64,000 nucleotides of DNA from Diploscapter coronatus. Lineage: Eukaryota; Nematoda; Chromadorea; Rhabditida; Rhabditidae. The notes under the pieces are model-generated. The model was not told where the DNA came from and did no database searches. It was given only the letters and a program-made list of their open reading frames with translations. Position 1 is the first letter of the stretch. The number at the start of each line of letters is the position of its first letter. The stretch spans positions 60,907,201 through 60,971,200 of the forward strand of contig OZ038422.1 of the NCBI GenBank assembly GCA_964036155.1, given 5' to 3'. Made by a program: the position numbers and the translations under genes. Shown here piece by piece: positions 24,450-37,874 of the stretch.

Positions 24450-27400
24450 TCAGCTGAGGCTTCGGATCGTGTCGAGATTCGGGTCGATGTCCATTTCGGA
24501 TTCGTATCTGATGAGGATGCCGATCAGAGCGTGCAGGGTGTGCTCCTCTTCTCCGCCCAAAACCCCAATCGCTTGCATTTTCGGCTTGTCATCTGCAAGA
24601 TCAAGCTTTCTTTTTCATTTTCTCGAGTAAATTTTCCTGCCTTGCTTTTCCTGTTCGTTTTTATCGACCGCTTGTTGGGCTTTGTCGAGTTCTCGCAACG
24701 CCGGATAAATCCCCTTCGATCTCAGTGTTTCCCGTCCGAATTTCGTCGCGCACAGCTGAAAATTGTCGTGTATTGATTTTTAGTACACAGTAGATGACTG
24801 GTGGCATATTTGCATTGATTAGAAGGAAGAAAACGCGCGATATCAGCCGATTTTGCAGGTCATCTGTGTCTCTGTTTCTCTTGAAACCTTTCTCTATTTC
24901 TTCTTGTCTTATTTACAGTCGACTTATATGGAGATCTAGTGAAATGGAGACGATGTTCCGCTCAGCTCCGCCCATTTTTCATACGGACACCGTAAGAAAG
25001 TGTCAACTTTCTCGAGTTTTTTTGAGGTGAGTAAAGAGCTAAGCCCCTCGAAATAGCTACTGCGCGCACCCGCAAAAACATGGGTTAATTCGAGTGCTAA
25101 GCGAGTAGAGACCGTGGCGTTAGTTGGTTGGCTTGTCCGTGGTTTGTTTGATTTTGCACTCCGGTAGTTTTCTGGTAAACTCGGAAAAGTCGCAAAAAGT
25201 GATAAAATGACGACATTTTCGAGGGATAAATTGGTGTGAAGATTTTTCGAAAATTTTTCTCGGGAAACTAAAAATTGAAGGGAACTAATGATTTTCCGTG
25301 ACTAGAATACAAATTTGCAAGTTCATCGAGTATCGAGATATAATTGGTTAGAGAAAAAGACAAAGGAGGAGAAAAAGGATGCCTTCTAACTAGCGATATC
25401 GATCATTTTGTCTCAAATTGAAGGAAAGAAAGGAAGGGTTCTAAATCGACTTGTTGCATTTCGAAACTTGGCTTCTTTTCTTCTCAAAAATTCCTGTGAT
25501 CTCTAAAATTCGAATGACTTCTTTTGGTTTCTCGATTTTAAGCACTATTTTCGACTCAACACATCCATACTTGGACCCTTGCGTTTCAAATAGGATTTTT
25601 ATAAAGTTTATCTAGTTTGAAGAAGAAATAATGGGGATAAAGAACTGGTGGCCTTTGCAAAATGAATAAATCAATTTTCAATAATCTTTTTTCCACCATT
25701 CGAAAAGTCCGTATTTGGACACGCGCGCGTTGCGGCAGTCTCTTCAGTCATTCAGACAGGAAGGCAGTGAAGTGACTGTCCGAAATAAATCATCACAACT
25801 GTCACAAGTCAGAGGAAGAAAATGAGAAGAAAGAAGCGGCTGAAACGATGATCGATGGGATACGCGAGAAGTACTGAAACATTAAAGTCAAGACGGGGAT
25901 AGATCTACTCGGATTTTTGAAATTCCTATAAATTTTGTTTTCAAAATTGATGAAATAATCCTTTAAATCAGCGAAATTAAGCGTATGGAAATTCTTTTGG
26001 AGGATAAGTGATGAAAACAAATAAATGAAGGTGAACTTTGAACCAATTGAAACTAGGATTTTAGTCAATTCTAAGGTGAAATTCAACGGTTTTTTTCGCA
26101 CTTACCTGATAAAGCGCCTCGATGATGGCCTGTCGGATTTCCTGATTCTGCTCGCGCTTGCCCTCGAAGTACTGCAGTCTCAGCGGCAATTTTGCCATTT
26201 CGTCGTCGTCGAACTTGGCCGATTCGTCCAGCAAAGGAGCCACCAGCGCGCAGAGGAACGCATCGTCTTGATCCAGCAATTTGGGATGCAGATCTGAAAA
26301 CTTAAAAATTTTATCGAGGATTAGAAATTTGGAAGAATATTGATAGTGCAACAAAGAAAGAAGTTTCATTACAATATCTATCATATAATATACAGATGAA
26401 TAATTTATGTTCGTTTTAAAAGTTTTAGGCTACAGTATCTTCCCACCAAATAAGATTCTCGCAAAATTAGTAACAGTTGGTTTTCCTTCCTCGAATTTCC
26501 AAATTCCACTACCATAGCTGTACTTCATTAAGTTCGAATTAGAGCTCGCCTCGCAACCCCTCTTGAGCTTTTGAGCATCAAGTTTGCCGCCGTTTTCGTT
26601 CTAATTCACAGCCAATTCCAGGATAGGCGCTTCGGCCGACAAATTGACAATCCTTGGGGCTTTCTCTCCGTCTTTCACGTTCTCCATTGTCGCCTACACT
26701 ATTTCGCGAGCTGCAAAGGCGCGGCACGGTTAATTTCATTTGGCGCGTGCTGCGCACCGTTTAGTTTTGGCTCTCGTTTAGCGGAAACAAGTGACACGAT
26801 AATTAGTATTTAAACGAAGTCGGTCAGGGTCCCGAGAAAATTGAGCATCTCAGATACGAGAAGAAGTACGTAATGCAGACCGGGGACGAATTTAGAATTC
26901 AGTATCTCGAGTTTGAATCGAAAATGGGCGGATACAGCGTAATGAGGAAGGAGAATTCCGAGGGTTCAGGAAACGTGTTGGAAAGTATACAATAGTCTGA
27001 TCTTCCAGGAAATTGGTCTGAATTCGATGACATTCATAAGGTTCAGCTTTTCATAGTTTTTCAAAGAGTGTTACATTAACCTGAAAAGCTTAATTTTTGG
27101 TACAACTTTTCAAATCCACAAAGCCCCTCTTCTTCATTCTTTACTTACTTTCTAAAACGTTTGATTTCTATCAACTCATCGCGTTGCGTCTCGACTCAAC
27201 ATCGTTTTTGTAATTGAACACCTCTCAAAGTGTCTATTCAATTCGTTCGCTTCGAGAAATGTTCCACTCCCTTCGTCATTTACTTCTCTTAAAGTGGATA
27301 CTGTAGTTTTCGCCTTTATTCAAAACGACGACTGCGCTTGCAAAGAATTCGAAACATGACAGTTTTTTGTCCCAACCTCAACTGTTGCTGAAATGAGATC

Positions 27401-30400
27401 CTCAGCGGGTTTTTATGCGGTGCTTGAATTTTTTCATCGTCGTCGCAGAGCATCGAGCTATCAACATGACAAAATCAGTGGTTCAAAATCTTGTGCTTGT
27501 ATTTCAGGGGTCTTGCCAGAGTGCTCTTCGCAGTTCTACTTCCCAAAGACAGTCAAATTTGTTGGCAATCAAAATTTGGGAACTATCATACGCAGAGGTA
27601 GAATACTCCACACCGTTTTTTCCAAGAAGATCAATCGTATGTTTGATGATAGGAACTACAAATATCATGCATCGTATCGTAGCCTGTTTTGAAATTTCCA
27701 TTTTTCTCTGGTTTTGCCGGACGCCAATCGCTTCACACTTTCAGTGTGGAAGATGCGATTTGTCCGGGGTTTTTTTCCTGCCTCTTCTTCCTGACAGAGT
27801 TAAGCCGTCTCCCTGTGTGTTTGTGTGAAATGGAGCACGATTGAAGTGAGAAGTGAGAAGATGCAGAGAGTGCGAACTGCCGCAGGGAAGAAAGGCACGA
27901 CAGCTGACGACACAGGAGTTTAGAGTCAAGGGGGACGAATAGATGAAATTGAGAATACAAAACGATGTAAAGAGTAAAGAATATGGTAATTCGAGATAAA
28001 AAGTTTAGAATCTTAGAAAATCGAGGTTTTTTCTTTCAAAATTTGAAGGGCAAGACACAGATTTTGACATGGTTATTTCAGAAAGAAAGGTGAAGAAATT
28101 GACTGATTTTGCATTTTTGTTAGAAACTATAAAGAAGATGTTAGAATGACTTTTTTTAATAAAATTATGCTAATTTCAGATAGAGAAACGTTTTGATTAG
28201 AGAACATAGAATTTTGAGAGAGCGTAAAGAATGTAAGTTGAGATGTGTTGCCATTGTCCTTGTCCGCTTGTCTCAATTGCTCTAGTTGTAAGTAGCCGCG
28301 CGAGCAGTGTTTAAAGGTGTCATCCGACAAGATAAATGACGATGTAAGCGTAGTATTCGGGTGGTTTGGAGAGAGATATAGCAACCCTGAGAGGTTCAAA
28401 AGAACAAAAGAGAAATATCGAAGAATCTTGAAGAGAAAAGAGAAGTAAGATAGTGATAGGGAGAAACATTGGAGAACATGATAAGTAAGTTAGGTATAAA
28501 GCAACTTTGAATAGGCTAATAGGTATCAAAAAGTAATGAAATATAGGGCAACCTAGAAGAGAAACAAAGAAGCCAATAAAAGTGAAACATCGTTGGAAAG
28601 TGGAGATAAAAAGGTGATAAAGACGGATCGAGTAAATTAGATTTGTCCGAGAGGAGAAAAGAATGATTGACCGATACAACTGTTGAACAAGGAGAGCAAT
28701 GTAAAAGACAAACGATTGAACAAAGACAAAGCGGGGACGGAAATAAGGAACAAAGACAAAGGAGTACGAACAAGTGAACGAGTGGACCAGTGGATAATTT
28801 GTGAGCAAAGACATCACTCATTCCAATGCTCTAAGAAGACGAGAGGATATCACAAATCCGAAATCAAATGTGATGGCCAATTCACATAAAATTTGAGGGG
28901 AATGAAAATTGACACTTGAAATTTAGAATAAAGTAAACTTTCGACTTGTTGAATACGCCGGTGGGATAACATTTAAAAGTGGATATCCAAAGAGTAGAGT
29001 TAGGGTCAGGCATGATAAATTTAGTATCAAGATGATCAGCACGCCGAGTTGCACATTTTGATACCAGATTTAGCCTACACAGTCCCATCCCTATCCTCTC
29101 CTTAGCCATTTTTCGATTTGTTACCTTGCCAGCTGACCGACCAATTGGCGTATTCAATAAGCCAAATTTTCTTGGGAATATATATTAGGGGTGTAAAAAT
29201 CAATGAATTTTCTCGCATTTTTCAGTAAATTATGCTAATTTTTTTTAACACTCCCTTTTACTAAATCTTGCACCTTTCACGAACACAGCATTCATGCGCG
29301 TACATTCCTCGAAACATCGAATATCGTTCCTATTCTGAGATCTCAGGCATACTGTAGATTCGAAGGAAATAGATCAGAGATAAGGCAGAGAATCCGAAAA
29401 TCAGGAAATAGTGTGGTTTGAAAGGAGACTTAGAGATGTCTTTACAAGGAAAAGCGAGGCGAAGAAAATTAGATTCACAGCTAGACTCGTCAAATTTCAC
29501 GCCGTTTCCATTGGATTTCGCACCGAAAAGCGAAAGGGCAAAACGCGCTGCAAAATGCGCATTGAAACATGCGAAATTCCAATCGGGGAGATGACTAAAA
29601 ACTATGTCATTTTGCAGGGGATTTTTTTAGGGAAATTAGAATACTATTTAGACCTGCTACAAAAATTAGCATACTCATAAGAATCAGATTTGAATTAGCA
29701 TAATTTGAAATCTTGTTCCCAGAAAAAGTATTCGAAATCATCAATCTTCAAAGTCTATGCAATCCATCATTCCACTGCGCAACTTTTTTGAGTTGTGATT
29801 TCTTCATTTAGTAACCGTGACATGACCGTTCCTCGTTCCTTTATGGATGATGGGAAAACCTTGGATAAAAAGAAATGGGCTAGGTTTGCGATAAGCAAGA
29901 GAGTCAATCTCTATCTAGGGAAATTCATCATATCCCCCCTTACCTAGCCCTCTACCTATTGAGGTCATACGAGAAAAACTAACATTTGAACGAACGCCTA
30001 TTTTAAATTGCCTAGGGAGCGCAAGTTACTGTATCTGAGATTAAAATTAATTTAAAGATGTTAAAAATGCCAGAAGTTACAGTATCAAGGAATTTTCTAG
30101 CCTAAAGTTTAGTGTAATCGAATAGTACCTACCATTGCCTAAATAATTTAGCGCCTTAAAATTTAATTTGTATTGTCTAAATTTTTTAAGGTAAAATAAA
30201 ATGGCATTGTCTTCAAAATAAGGCAAAATAGGTAAGTTTTCTATGCTTTAAAACAAAGAAACTTCAAAATTGGAAACGATCAAAAGACAATGATGTACTG
30301 TGGTTGTCTAACCGGATAAACCGAGAATAAACGGTAGATATACAAAGAACGAGGTAGTATGGACTTATGAGATATGCGAGAGATATAAAACAATTATATA

Positions 30401-33400
30401 CAAGGTCAAGAGGAATCAAAAATAATGTAGAACAGATAAAGAGCCAGAATGCTCAAATATCAAAGGGGGAACAGATGCTTACATATGTAAAGCCACTAGA
30501 GTCATCTCTTTAATGAGCGAGACAAATTAGAAGCAGGCAGGGAATAATTCGGGCAATCCACAAATTTGCATACAGATGTTTCGAGTTATGTGACGATGCA
30601 CAATCATAAAGAGATTTCTGGCCTCTAATACAAATAACTCCGCCCAAAATAAGCCAAAGAATCATATTTCATTTCTTCACTGATATAAAATTTGGAGAAA
30701 ATTTCGACTTTTCATTATGCACATTTCATTTTGGGATGTTTAGCACCCGAATTCCAAAAATAGGACCAAAATTGTTAGTGTTCATTCATTCCTCGTTCAA
30801 CTGTTTGAATAACCCGAATAGCACCTCTGCCAATTCACAGAAGCTCGCTTTTGTGATCCTGTCACTTTCATCTCCACTCTTCACACTCCGAAAATGGCAA
30901 ATTCTTTGCAAAAGTCGCTTCTACTTCTATTCTGTGATGATTGGTAGTCAAGTTGGATAAATAGCGAACGAACGCCTAGACTTTTCACAGAAAGATGAAC
31001 AAATTGCTAGGGACTCTAACTCTACATCATTTTAGCACTGAACTTTTCAAAAAACTACTAAATTTTCTGATCACCCTTGCTTCAAGAATCCTTGATCTTT
31101 CGTTTAAATCAACCTTGACAACTCCGAAACGAACGCCTAAAAATTAGATTTAAAAGTGCAGAACTTTAGTTTGCGATTCTCCACCAGCGTCGTTACAAAC
31201 CGACACGACAAATTCGTCGTCTTGGTCGATTTTCAGTGTTAATCTCGAGGTGCTAATCGACGGCGCGTTACACTCGCCTTATCCCCGTTCCTTTGACGAA
31301 CATTTCACCACCTACTTCAAAAATTCTTATCTCAACGTTAAATCATAGTACCCTAAAACAGTCGGATATTTTATCTAGCCGAACCGAACCGAAAACCCGT
31401 GTGTTCATCATTCGATCACACGCACGGGCTAATTGTAAGACAAGACTGAAAACGGTGTTCGCACTAATTCTTCAGCACAAATGAAGCGTGAAAACACCGC
31501 GATGCGAAGGTCGAGAAAGCGATGAGAAAAACAGGGGGCCGTGAAAAAATTCGACCCGAAGCAAGACCCGGTCAAATTAGGGGACACGAAAATGACACTG
31601 CTACTAATTTTCAAGGGGGTGCAGAACGCGAAGTCGGTACTGGTGGGGACCAGAACGAATAAGGATATCGGCGAATTCGATCGACGAAAACGCGCGTAAA
31701 ACACTAAAACACTTGAATTTACGACGCACTCGGTACTAATTCGAAACGGCGTGGACAATACACCATCAAAATTGCTATGTAGAGCAGCAAAAACGCGATG
31801 CGAGAATTATTATCAAGTCCTAGAATCAAACGAGAAAATTAACTGTGAGGGTCACGTTTGAATCGTAAATTCTCGAGGAAAAATGGATTTTGCCAAAAAA
31901 ATAATACAATTTTTCCAAGAAACAATACTCGTGAGAGGCGAGGTACTAACCCTAAATTTTCAGAGAATATTGTATCTCATTACAAGATTCCAAATTCAGG
32001 AAAAACTACTATATTTATAATTTTCATATAGAAAGTTGGCAAAAAATCAAGTCGAAAATTGTCACAGCAATCCGCTATCGTGTAATCTGCAGTGCAAAAA
32101 GTCAAAGATTCACCGGTTTTTTTCTGCAGCAGTTTCTTTGACTAATTAGACCTGATGAGAGTTGTGTCGATGTCTCTATTTCCATCATCATATCATTTAT
32201 CACTTGTCGATTCCCTACAAACATTCGATTCTTCCTTCCCTTTCATCGTCGGCCCCTAATGCGATAACGATAACAGTTCTTCGTCGGGGCTTATACACCT
32301 AGCGGCACTCTTTTTCCTCACTTCGGCCCCGCCGAGAATTAATCCCCTTTTGACAAAATCTCACAAATACCGAACCGATGATATTTTACACTACAAATTG
32401 ACTTAGAATAGTAATAATGGACAGAAGAAAATAATACACACATACACAAGAGAATTGTACACTAATCAAGTACGCATGTAAGATAGCGTACTCCGCGGTA
32501 TTAGTTTGTAGAGGTTCATTTGTACCTAGATGGTCTATTCATACTATAAAAGTTCTGAAATACGACATCCTGAATGAAAACAGGATCAATGTGACATTCC
32601 CCCTAATTTTATTTCCTTAATCTTGACATATTTGCGCCGTTAATAACGCCGCGCTTATCAGTTCTGCTAAAGCCCTCAATAAGCTTTCGAAGCCGTGTGA
32701 TAAGTCAATTAAAATGTGATGATTATCAATCGAGTGGAAAATGTGAGCAGCGGCGAATAAATTTCAAGTTAATGAGCTAGCGCGCTAACGATCGCCAAAT
32801 AAACACATTGCCGACAGAGTCGCGCTATCAACTGATAAAGTGCGAATTTTGACTGCTTTACAATTTGACAGATAGAGCGAGGGACCTAATTGTATAGATT
32901 CGTACGAAATGGAATAAAAATGAAAGATAACATTTTATTTTATATGAGCTAAGATGTTGCTGTATATTGACGAGCCAGAAAACTTCATAGGGAAACTTTT
33001 ATCCCCTATTTTAATTTTAAAAATCGACTTACCATCCTCGAATGCCAGATTGCGCATAATCTGGGCGGCAATTTCCCTCAAATGCTCGTCATCGGTCTGG
33101 TTGAGCAACGACATGAGCTGATTCAGGCGTTGACGCTCCGCGAGCTGAAAAAAATCGATCGATGATTTTTTTCGGGATTTTTCCGACTTACCTGGTGCCG
33201 AACATGAGGCAGGGTTGAGACATTTAGGAGCACGAAACCAATGAATCTGGCTGTCTGGGGATCGACCGCATTCGGATCGATTAGCCACTCTGGAAAAAAA
33301 ATCTGTTATTCTCATGTTTACATGCGGTGTACCAAATCTTTTCAACCTCGGTGATTTTGATCTTTGCGACTGTGTAAAACTATAAATATTCACTTTTACA

Positions 33401-36400
33401 GACCCGCTTTTATTACTCTTACATTTAGCTCGTGTTATTTGATTCTCACTCTCAAATAGACGCCACGTCCCATTGTTTTCGGCAATAATTCGTCCGCCGG
33501 AACTGGCGTTCGCAAAAAAATCTCTCGTCGGGGAAATGTCGGTGTCTGTTGAATTTGGTGAAATCGCATCGGGCAACGGTTCGGTCAGTTCGCACATTCG
33601 CCTCGCTATCGAATTATCAAGCGAAAATCGAGAAATAAGACCAATTGTAGCAGCCCCGCGCGTCCCGTGTTGGCGCTGATTCGATTAGCGAACACGACAC
33701 AACCCCCGACAGAAAATGAGAGGAGGGTGACAAACACCGGCAAAAACTCGCACCTCCAACAATTCACACACTTGTCGGGGAGTGAAGAAGCCTCTGACAC
33801 AGGCGATACTACTACATGAATCAATCGTGACAGCTAGAAGGTTGAGGCAATTTTTCCGCTAATTTGCGTCATCAACCATTTTATTTTCACCTCGATGAAA
33901 CCTAGCGCTTCAAATTTCTTATGTGAGAATTTTTCGAGAGAAAAAAGCTGACGGATGGATGATGTCCTCAAAAAATCACGGTGAATGAAACTGACAAAGG
34001 CCCGGAGACGATGCGCGACAATGTCATCGATCATTCGGACGCGACGAATGTCACAAATCTGCCGACGTAAATATTGATGAACTGCGCAAGCGGTTGTAGC
34101 AAAAACTGGAAAACACGCAGAGGTGCGAAAGATACTAGCTTGAGGGGTTATATATCGGGTTGGTCCATAAGTTCGTAGCGGTCTTAATAGCTTTCTTTGT
34201 ATCTGAGAAATCCAAACGGAGTCTTCGGTATTAATACCGCTGACGTATGGGCTTTCATATGATATATCCAAAATTTCGTGACCACTTAGTACGTGTGAAA
34301 CGACATAGTTTCATATAATAGTACCCCTTTAGATGAAAAATCGAAATTTTTAAGTGGTCCAACCGGGTCAAATTTGATATTCGATTCACCAACGAATTCT
34401 AAGAAACTTTTGTGAAGCGACTATGCAGAGATTCTCATCTCTTGCAATACTGCAATCGATTTCCTGGAATAACGTTTGAGATTTTGAGATAATTTCTCAA
34501 TATGATATAGCATTTGACAGGAAACTTTCGTAGTGTAAAAAGAAATTAACCCTTTATTACGACCCCAAAAGCAAGACTCGTTTTGCATGCCGTTTCTCCG
34601 TAATAGGCGAAGTGACGGAGCTTTGAGACATGCCATAAGAAATCCAATAGGTTAGTGATATCGATACAGAAACTCTCACTTGTATTTGTTAAATACAAAG
34701 AAAGCTATTTGTGTTGCTAAAAACTTGTGAACCAACCAAATAGATCGAGAAAAATTCCATAGAAATGATCAAAAATTTGTTAATGATTACCAAAAAATCT
34801 CCCTGCTACCATTTTAAACTTGATAAGACCATAAAGCCAACTACAGTATCATCGTCAAATCTCCATACCGAATACCAAAAATGCCTCACTAGCTGGGTGG
34901 CCCTAACATCCGTTCTCGATATTTCTCATCCTCGCAATTTTACGATCTGCTTGCATTCCCGGTCAATCTGCGGTACTTTATCACTGATTATCTGCATCGA
35001 ATCGTCATAAATCTTGGATTATCGTGTCTCGAGTGACATTCTGACAGGCCAATATCATTCCCATTCCATCACTGGGTCTGCCCTTTTCTCTTCCACTTTC
35101 TTGCCTATTTGTTTACCTTCCTTTCTCAATAAAGTATCCATGAGTCAGGACTCGGACAGGGAAAAGAATTATGACCGTTCGTGGAGGTGAACCATTTGTC
35201 AACCGAACCAAGATATTTCCGGGTGATAAGATTCGTTCAACCATTTCTGGGAGGAGGGAGAATTAGCGTTCAAAATCATGGTCTAAAAGAGAAAATGGCA
35301 AAAATCACCTTTTCTTGGGGAATTTTTGATGAACCCCCAGAAATTCCAGGTATGCTTCTTAGATTCGCCTATCCATTACGTTTTACAGCCCTTTCGAAAC
35401 TCGAAATTGCTCTTTGATGGAAATCAACAACGGCAGCAGAAGTCGTGTGTCAATTCTTCCCATTTATTACCTTTCATCTGCTTCCTTTCTCCTTTTCGCG
35501 TTATCAACTTTATCAGTGTCAGTGTTTGTGTGAGGTGTAGCGCCTTGGGGCGCTGAATTTCCTCGCTGCAAAACATCGCGATTGTAGCTATCAATTATCA
35601 CAGACGGTTTTGCACTATTATCTTCCAACACACGGAATTCTTCCTTTCAAAAATTTCACTTTCCTGCAAAAACATTCCAATGTATCATTCATTTTAAAAA
35701 GAGTTTCTCGAAATGCAAGTAACCCAATACGGAAATTCAGGCAAAACATTCTCACATGAGAAATGTCAATTTTCAGAAACTATTCAGTTACTCTACACCT
35801 CTAACCTATCATATGATAAAAGATAGACAAAGAGGCCAGAGTAGCCAATTTTCAGTCGAGGTGTAATAAAGTCAGGACTCGATGTCTTGACTTGATGCCT
35901 TTGTGCACACATTCAAACGTAGCACCTACAGTAAGCCTTCGAGCAGGTCTTATTGCGAATTATCACACAGACAGGAGATGTGCAAGGGGAGTGAGTTACT
36001 AGCTACTAAATGTACACAAAAATTATGTGTGGACACGAGTAAGTGTACATGATCATAATCATATTATCAAATTGCAGGGATTTTCCTTGAATTTGGATGA
36101 AGATCAAATTTCCAAAAGGGTAATCAAAAACTGCTGCGTTGAATGAAGATCGATAAAATCTGTGCTCATGTTGTATCGTATTGATAGCTTACTTTCGAAC
36201 TCATTTTTGACAAAAGAATTTTCCATCCATCTTCTTTTCAACAATACTCGAATGCGAACAGGTTACACCCTTGTTCGCAATTCCTTGTTTGGCTTGACAA
36301 CAAGCAGCTTTGTGTGTGTACCGCGTTCCCTCGCCTCTCGCATTTCATTTCCGTTCCAGTCCGAGGCCACGCTCGTACTGATTCACACATCAATCGGGTT

Positions 36401-37874
36401 GGAGGTCGTAGCGCTCGAGTTTGATGAGTTGATAACAGAATTACGGGAGTGATAATTCATTAGCAGAAAGGACGGCGATGAGACTGATTTTCATCAAAGA
36501 AGTGAAGGAACGATGAAAAACCACAGGAAATTTCGTTACCTAACGATTATAAAATACCGTTCTTTCGTGTGCGTTCGATGAAATTGCTAAAATTTATTAT
36601 CTTTGGAAACCAGAAAAGTCTTATTTGACGTGAAATGCGTAAAAAGTGGGTGACATTGAAGATTTATGACCGAGAATCCTTCTACGCAGACGTAAGAGAA
36701 GCCTTTGTTTTCACGTGTTATTGCTTATCACTATTTTATCTCCTATCTTCATATTTTATCACCATTTCCTGTCACTTCTCTTATCAATGATACGCGGCGA
36801 CAAACAACCCTTCTTTTTCCTACGTTCATGCGTTCTTGTTCACCTTTCGCGAGGCGCGTGCGCAGGCAGTCGGTGAAAACGGCGAAATGATAAATGACTG
36901 ATAATCGGTGATAAGGAAAGTGAAGAAGAAGTGATAAGAACATGACGCTGATGATGAAACGACGACATCGGCAATCAATCAATGCGATGACAGACACATT
37001 CACGTAAGGGGGTTCTTAGGTTCTGCCGACATTTCAAAATAACCACAACTTCCTCGTGGATAAATAAAAAATGGATTACAAATAACAACGCATAATAAAA
37101 CGTCTATTTGAAATAAGTTCTGAAAAAGAAACAAGCTTCTGTTGCAATAAAATTGACCCCGCCTTTCCTTGTAAAAACAGCAGTCAAGTGCTACTTGACA
37201 TGGGTCGTTATCCATTTGTCATGATTTGGATTATGTAACGACTCACTCAAAACCGTATCCAGGTAATTTGCGTCCGCATTTTTGAATTCCTCATCGATTC
37301 TTCTCGGATGATGTCGACTCAGGTTGCAGAAGAGTTTGGCTGGAACGATGGAGAGAAGGTAGTTCGACAGAAGGGACGATCCCTCTTTCGAAGTCGATGC
37401 AGGGTACAGCTGCGAGAGATTGCCCAGCTGTAATTTAGTTTCAATAATTTTGCGGGGTTTTATTCATACCAAATACGCAGAAGTCTCAACAGATCGAGCG
37501 GTGAAGTTCGTGAACGCAGCCAGGATGATGTGACGATCAGAGGCCGTAGCAGTGTAGAGATGAAGGAGAGCCTGGAATTCAATTCATAAGATGTTTTTAG
37601 GGAAATCTAGAAATGAAATATTATGGTCATATCTTCTTAGTTGTCTATGTATTGATGTGTCAAGATCTTCAAATAATTTCATTTTCTTTAAATCGGAAAC
37701 TTTTACCTTCCCCAAAGCACTATCATTCTGCATGAACAGCTCTCCGGCGCTTCCATCGATGTTCGACCCGAGCGATGCGACGAGGCTGAGCGCGTTTCTG
37801 CGGACGTCCAGTCGAGTCGTCGGCGCGAGGAACTGGATCAGTTCGGACAGGGCGGTCGCATTGTCGTCGGACAT
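24450..37874 (-). CDS. hgh1: HGH1 homolog, eEF2-folding chaperone (complete, 8 coding exons)
   Basis: HGH1 (FAM203/BRP16) is a cytosolic armadillo-repeat protein that acts with TRiC/CCT in folding elongation factor 2. Coding exons in order: 37707-37874, 37470-37571, 37247-37427, 33192-33289, 33033-33144, 26106-26293, 24641-24755, 24450-24592. All phases match, giving 368 residues (human about 390). Diagnostic parts are the N-terminal LIQFLAPTTRLDVRRNALSL, the helix REIAAQIMRNLAFEDDLHP, the segment EMAKLPLRLQYFEGKRE (human EEMERLPVDLQYL), and ALRELDKAQQ. The last intron, 24593-24640, is 48 nt and needs a GC donor. Introns of 4.0, 6.7 and 1.3 kb make the gene far longer than its message. The ATG is preceded directly by TTTTCAG, so an acceptor joins it either to a leader or to the UTR exon at 42774-42844. 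Confidence 0.9.
26294..33032 (-). other. 6.7-kb intron 5 of HGH1
   Basis: This very long intron lies inside a housekeeping gene. A purine-rich (+ strand) tract runs from about 28.34 to 28.83 kb. The block near 31.15-31.75 kb is richer in GC. I assembled no nested gene on either strand, and no tRNA, snRNA or recognisable transposon was seen. Confidence 0.5.
34155..34740 (-). mobile_element. Internally deleted mariner relic (intron 3 of HGH1)
   Basis: Ends TCGGGTTGGTCCATAAGTTC and, inverted, TTTGGTTGGTTCACAAGTTT are mariner-type terminal repeats. They are flanked by TA at 34153-34154 and 34741-34742, and the similarity continues inward through AATAGCTTTCTTTGTAT. At 586 bp it is less than half a full mariner. 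The minus strand keeps a decayed frame at 34421-34636 whose CFWGRNKGLI resembles the CIWWDQKGVI region of mariner transposases. It cannot encode an active enzyme. Confidence 0.8.

Noticed and set aside
27415..27828. 137-codon + strand frame in an HGH1 intron
   Set aside because: No family resemblance, no supporting splice sites, and overlapping frames of similar length.
28320..28817. 165-codon minus-strand frame rich in Phe, Leu and Ser
   Set aside because: The translation reflects the pyrimidine-rich strand of a skewed tract. No family motif or splice structure supports a gene.
32935..33597. 220-codon minus-strand frame across two HGH1 exons
   Set aside because: It runs through an intron and reads the exon at 33192-33289 in the wrong frame. 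The spliced HGH1 model explains the conserved parts.
36162..36452. 96-codon + strand frame in HGH1 intron 3
   Set aside because: No homology, no splice structure and no upstream signals. It is likely a chance frame.
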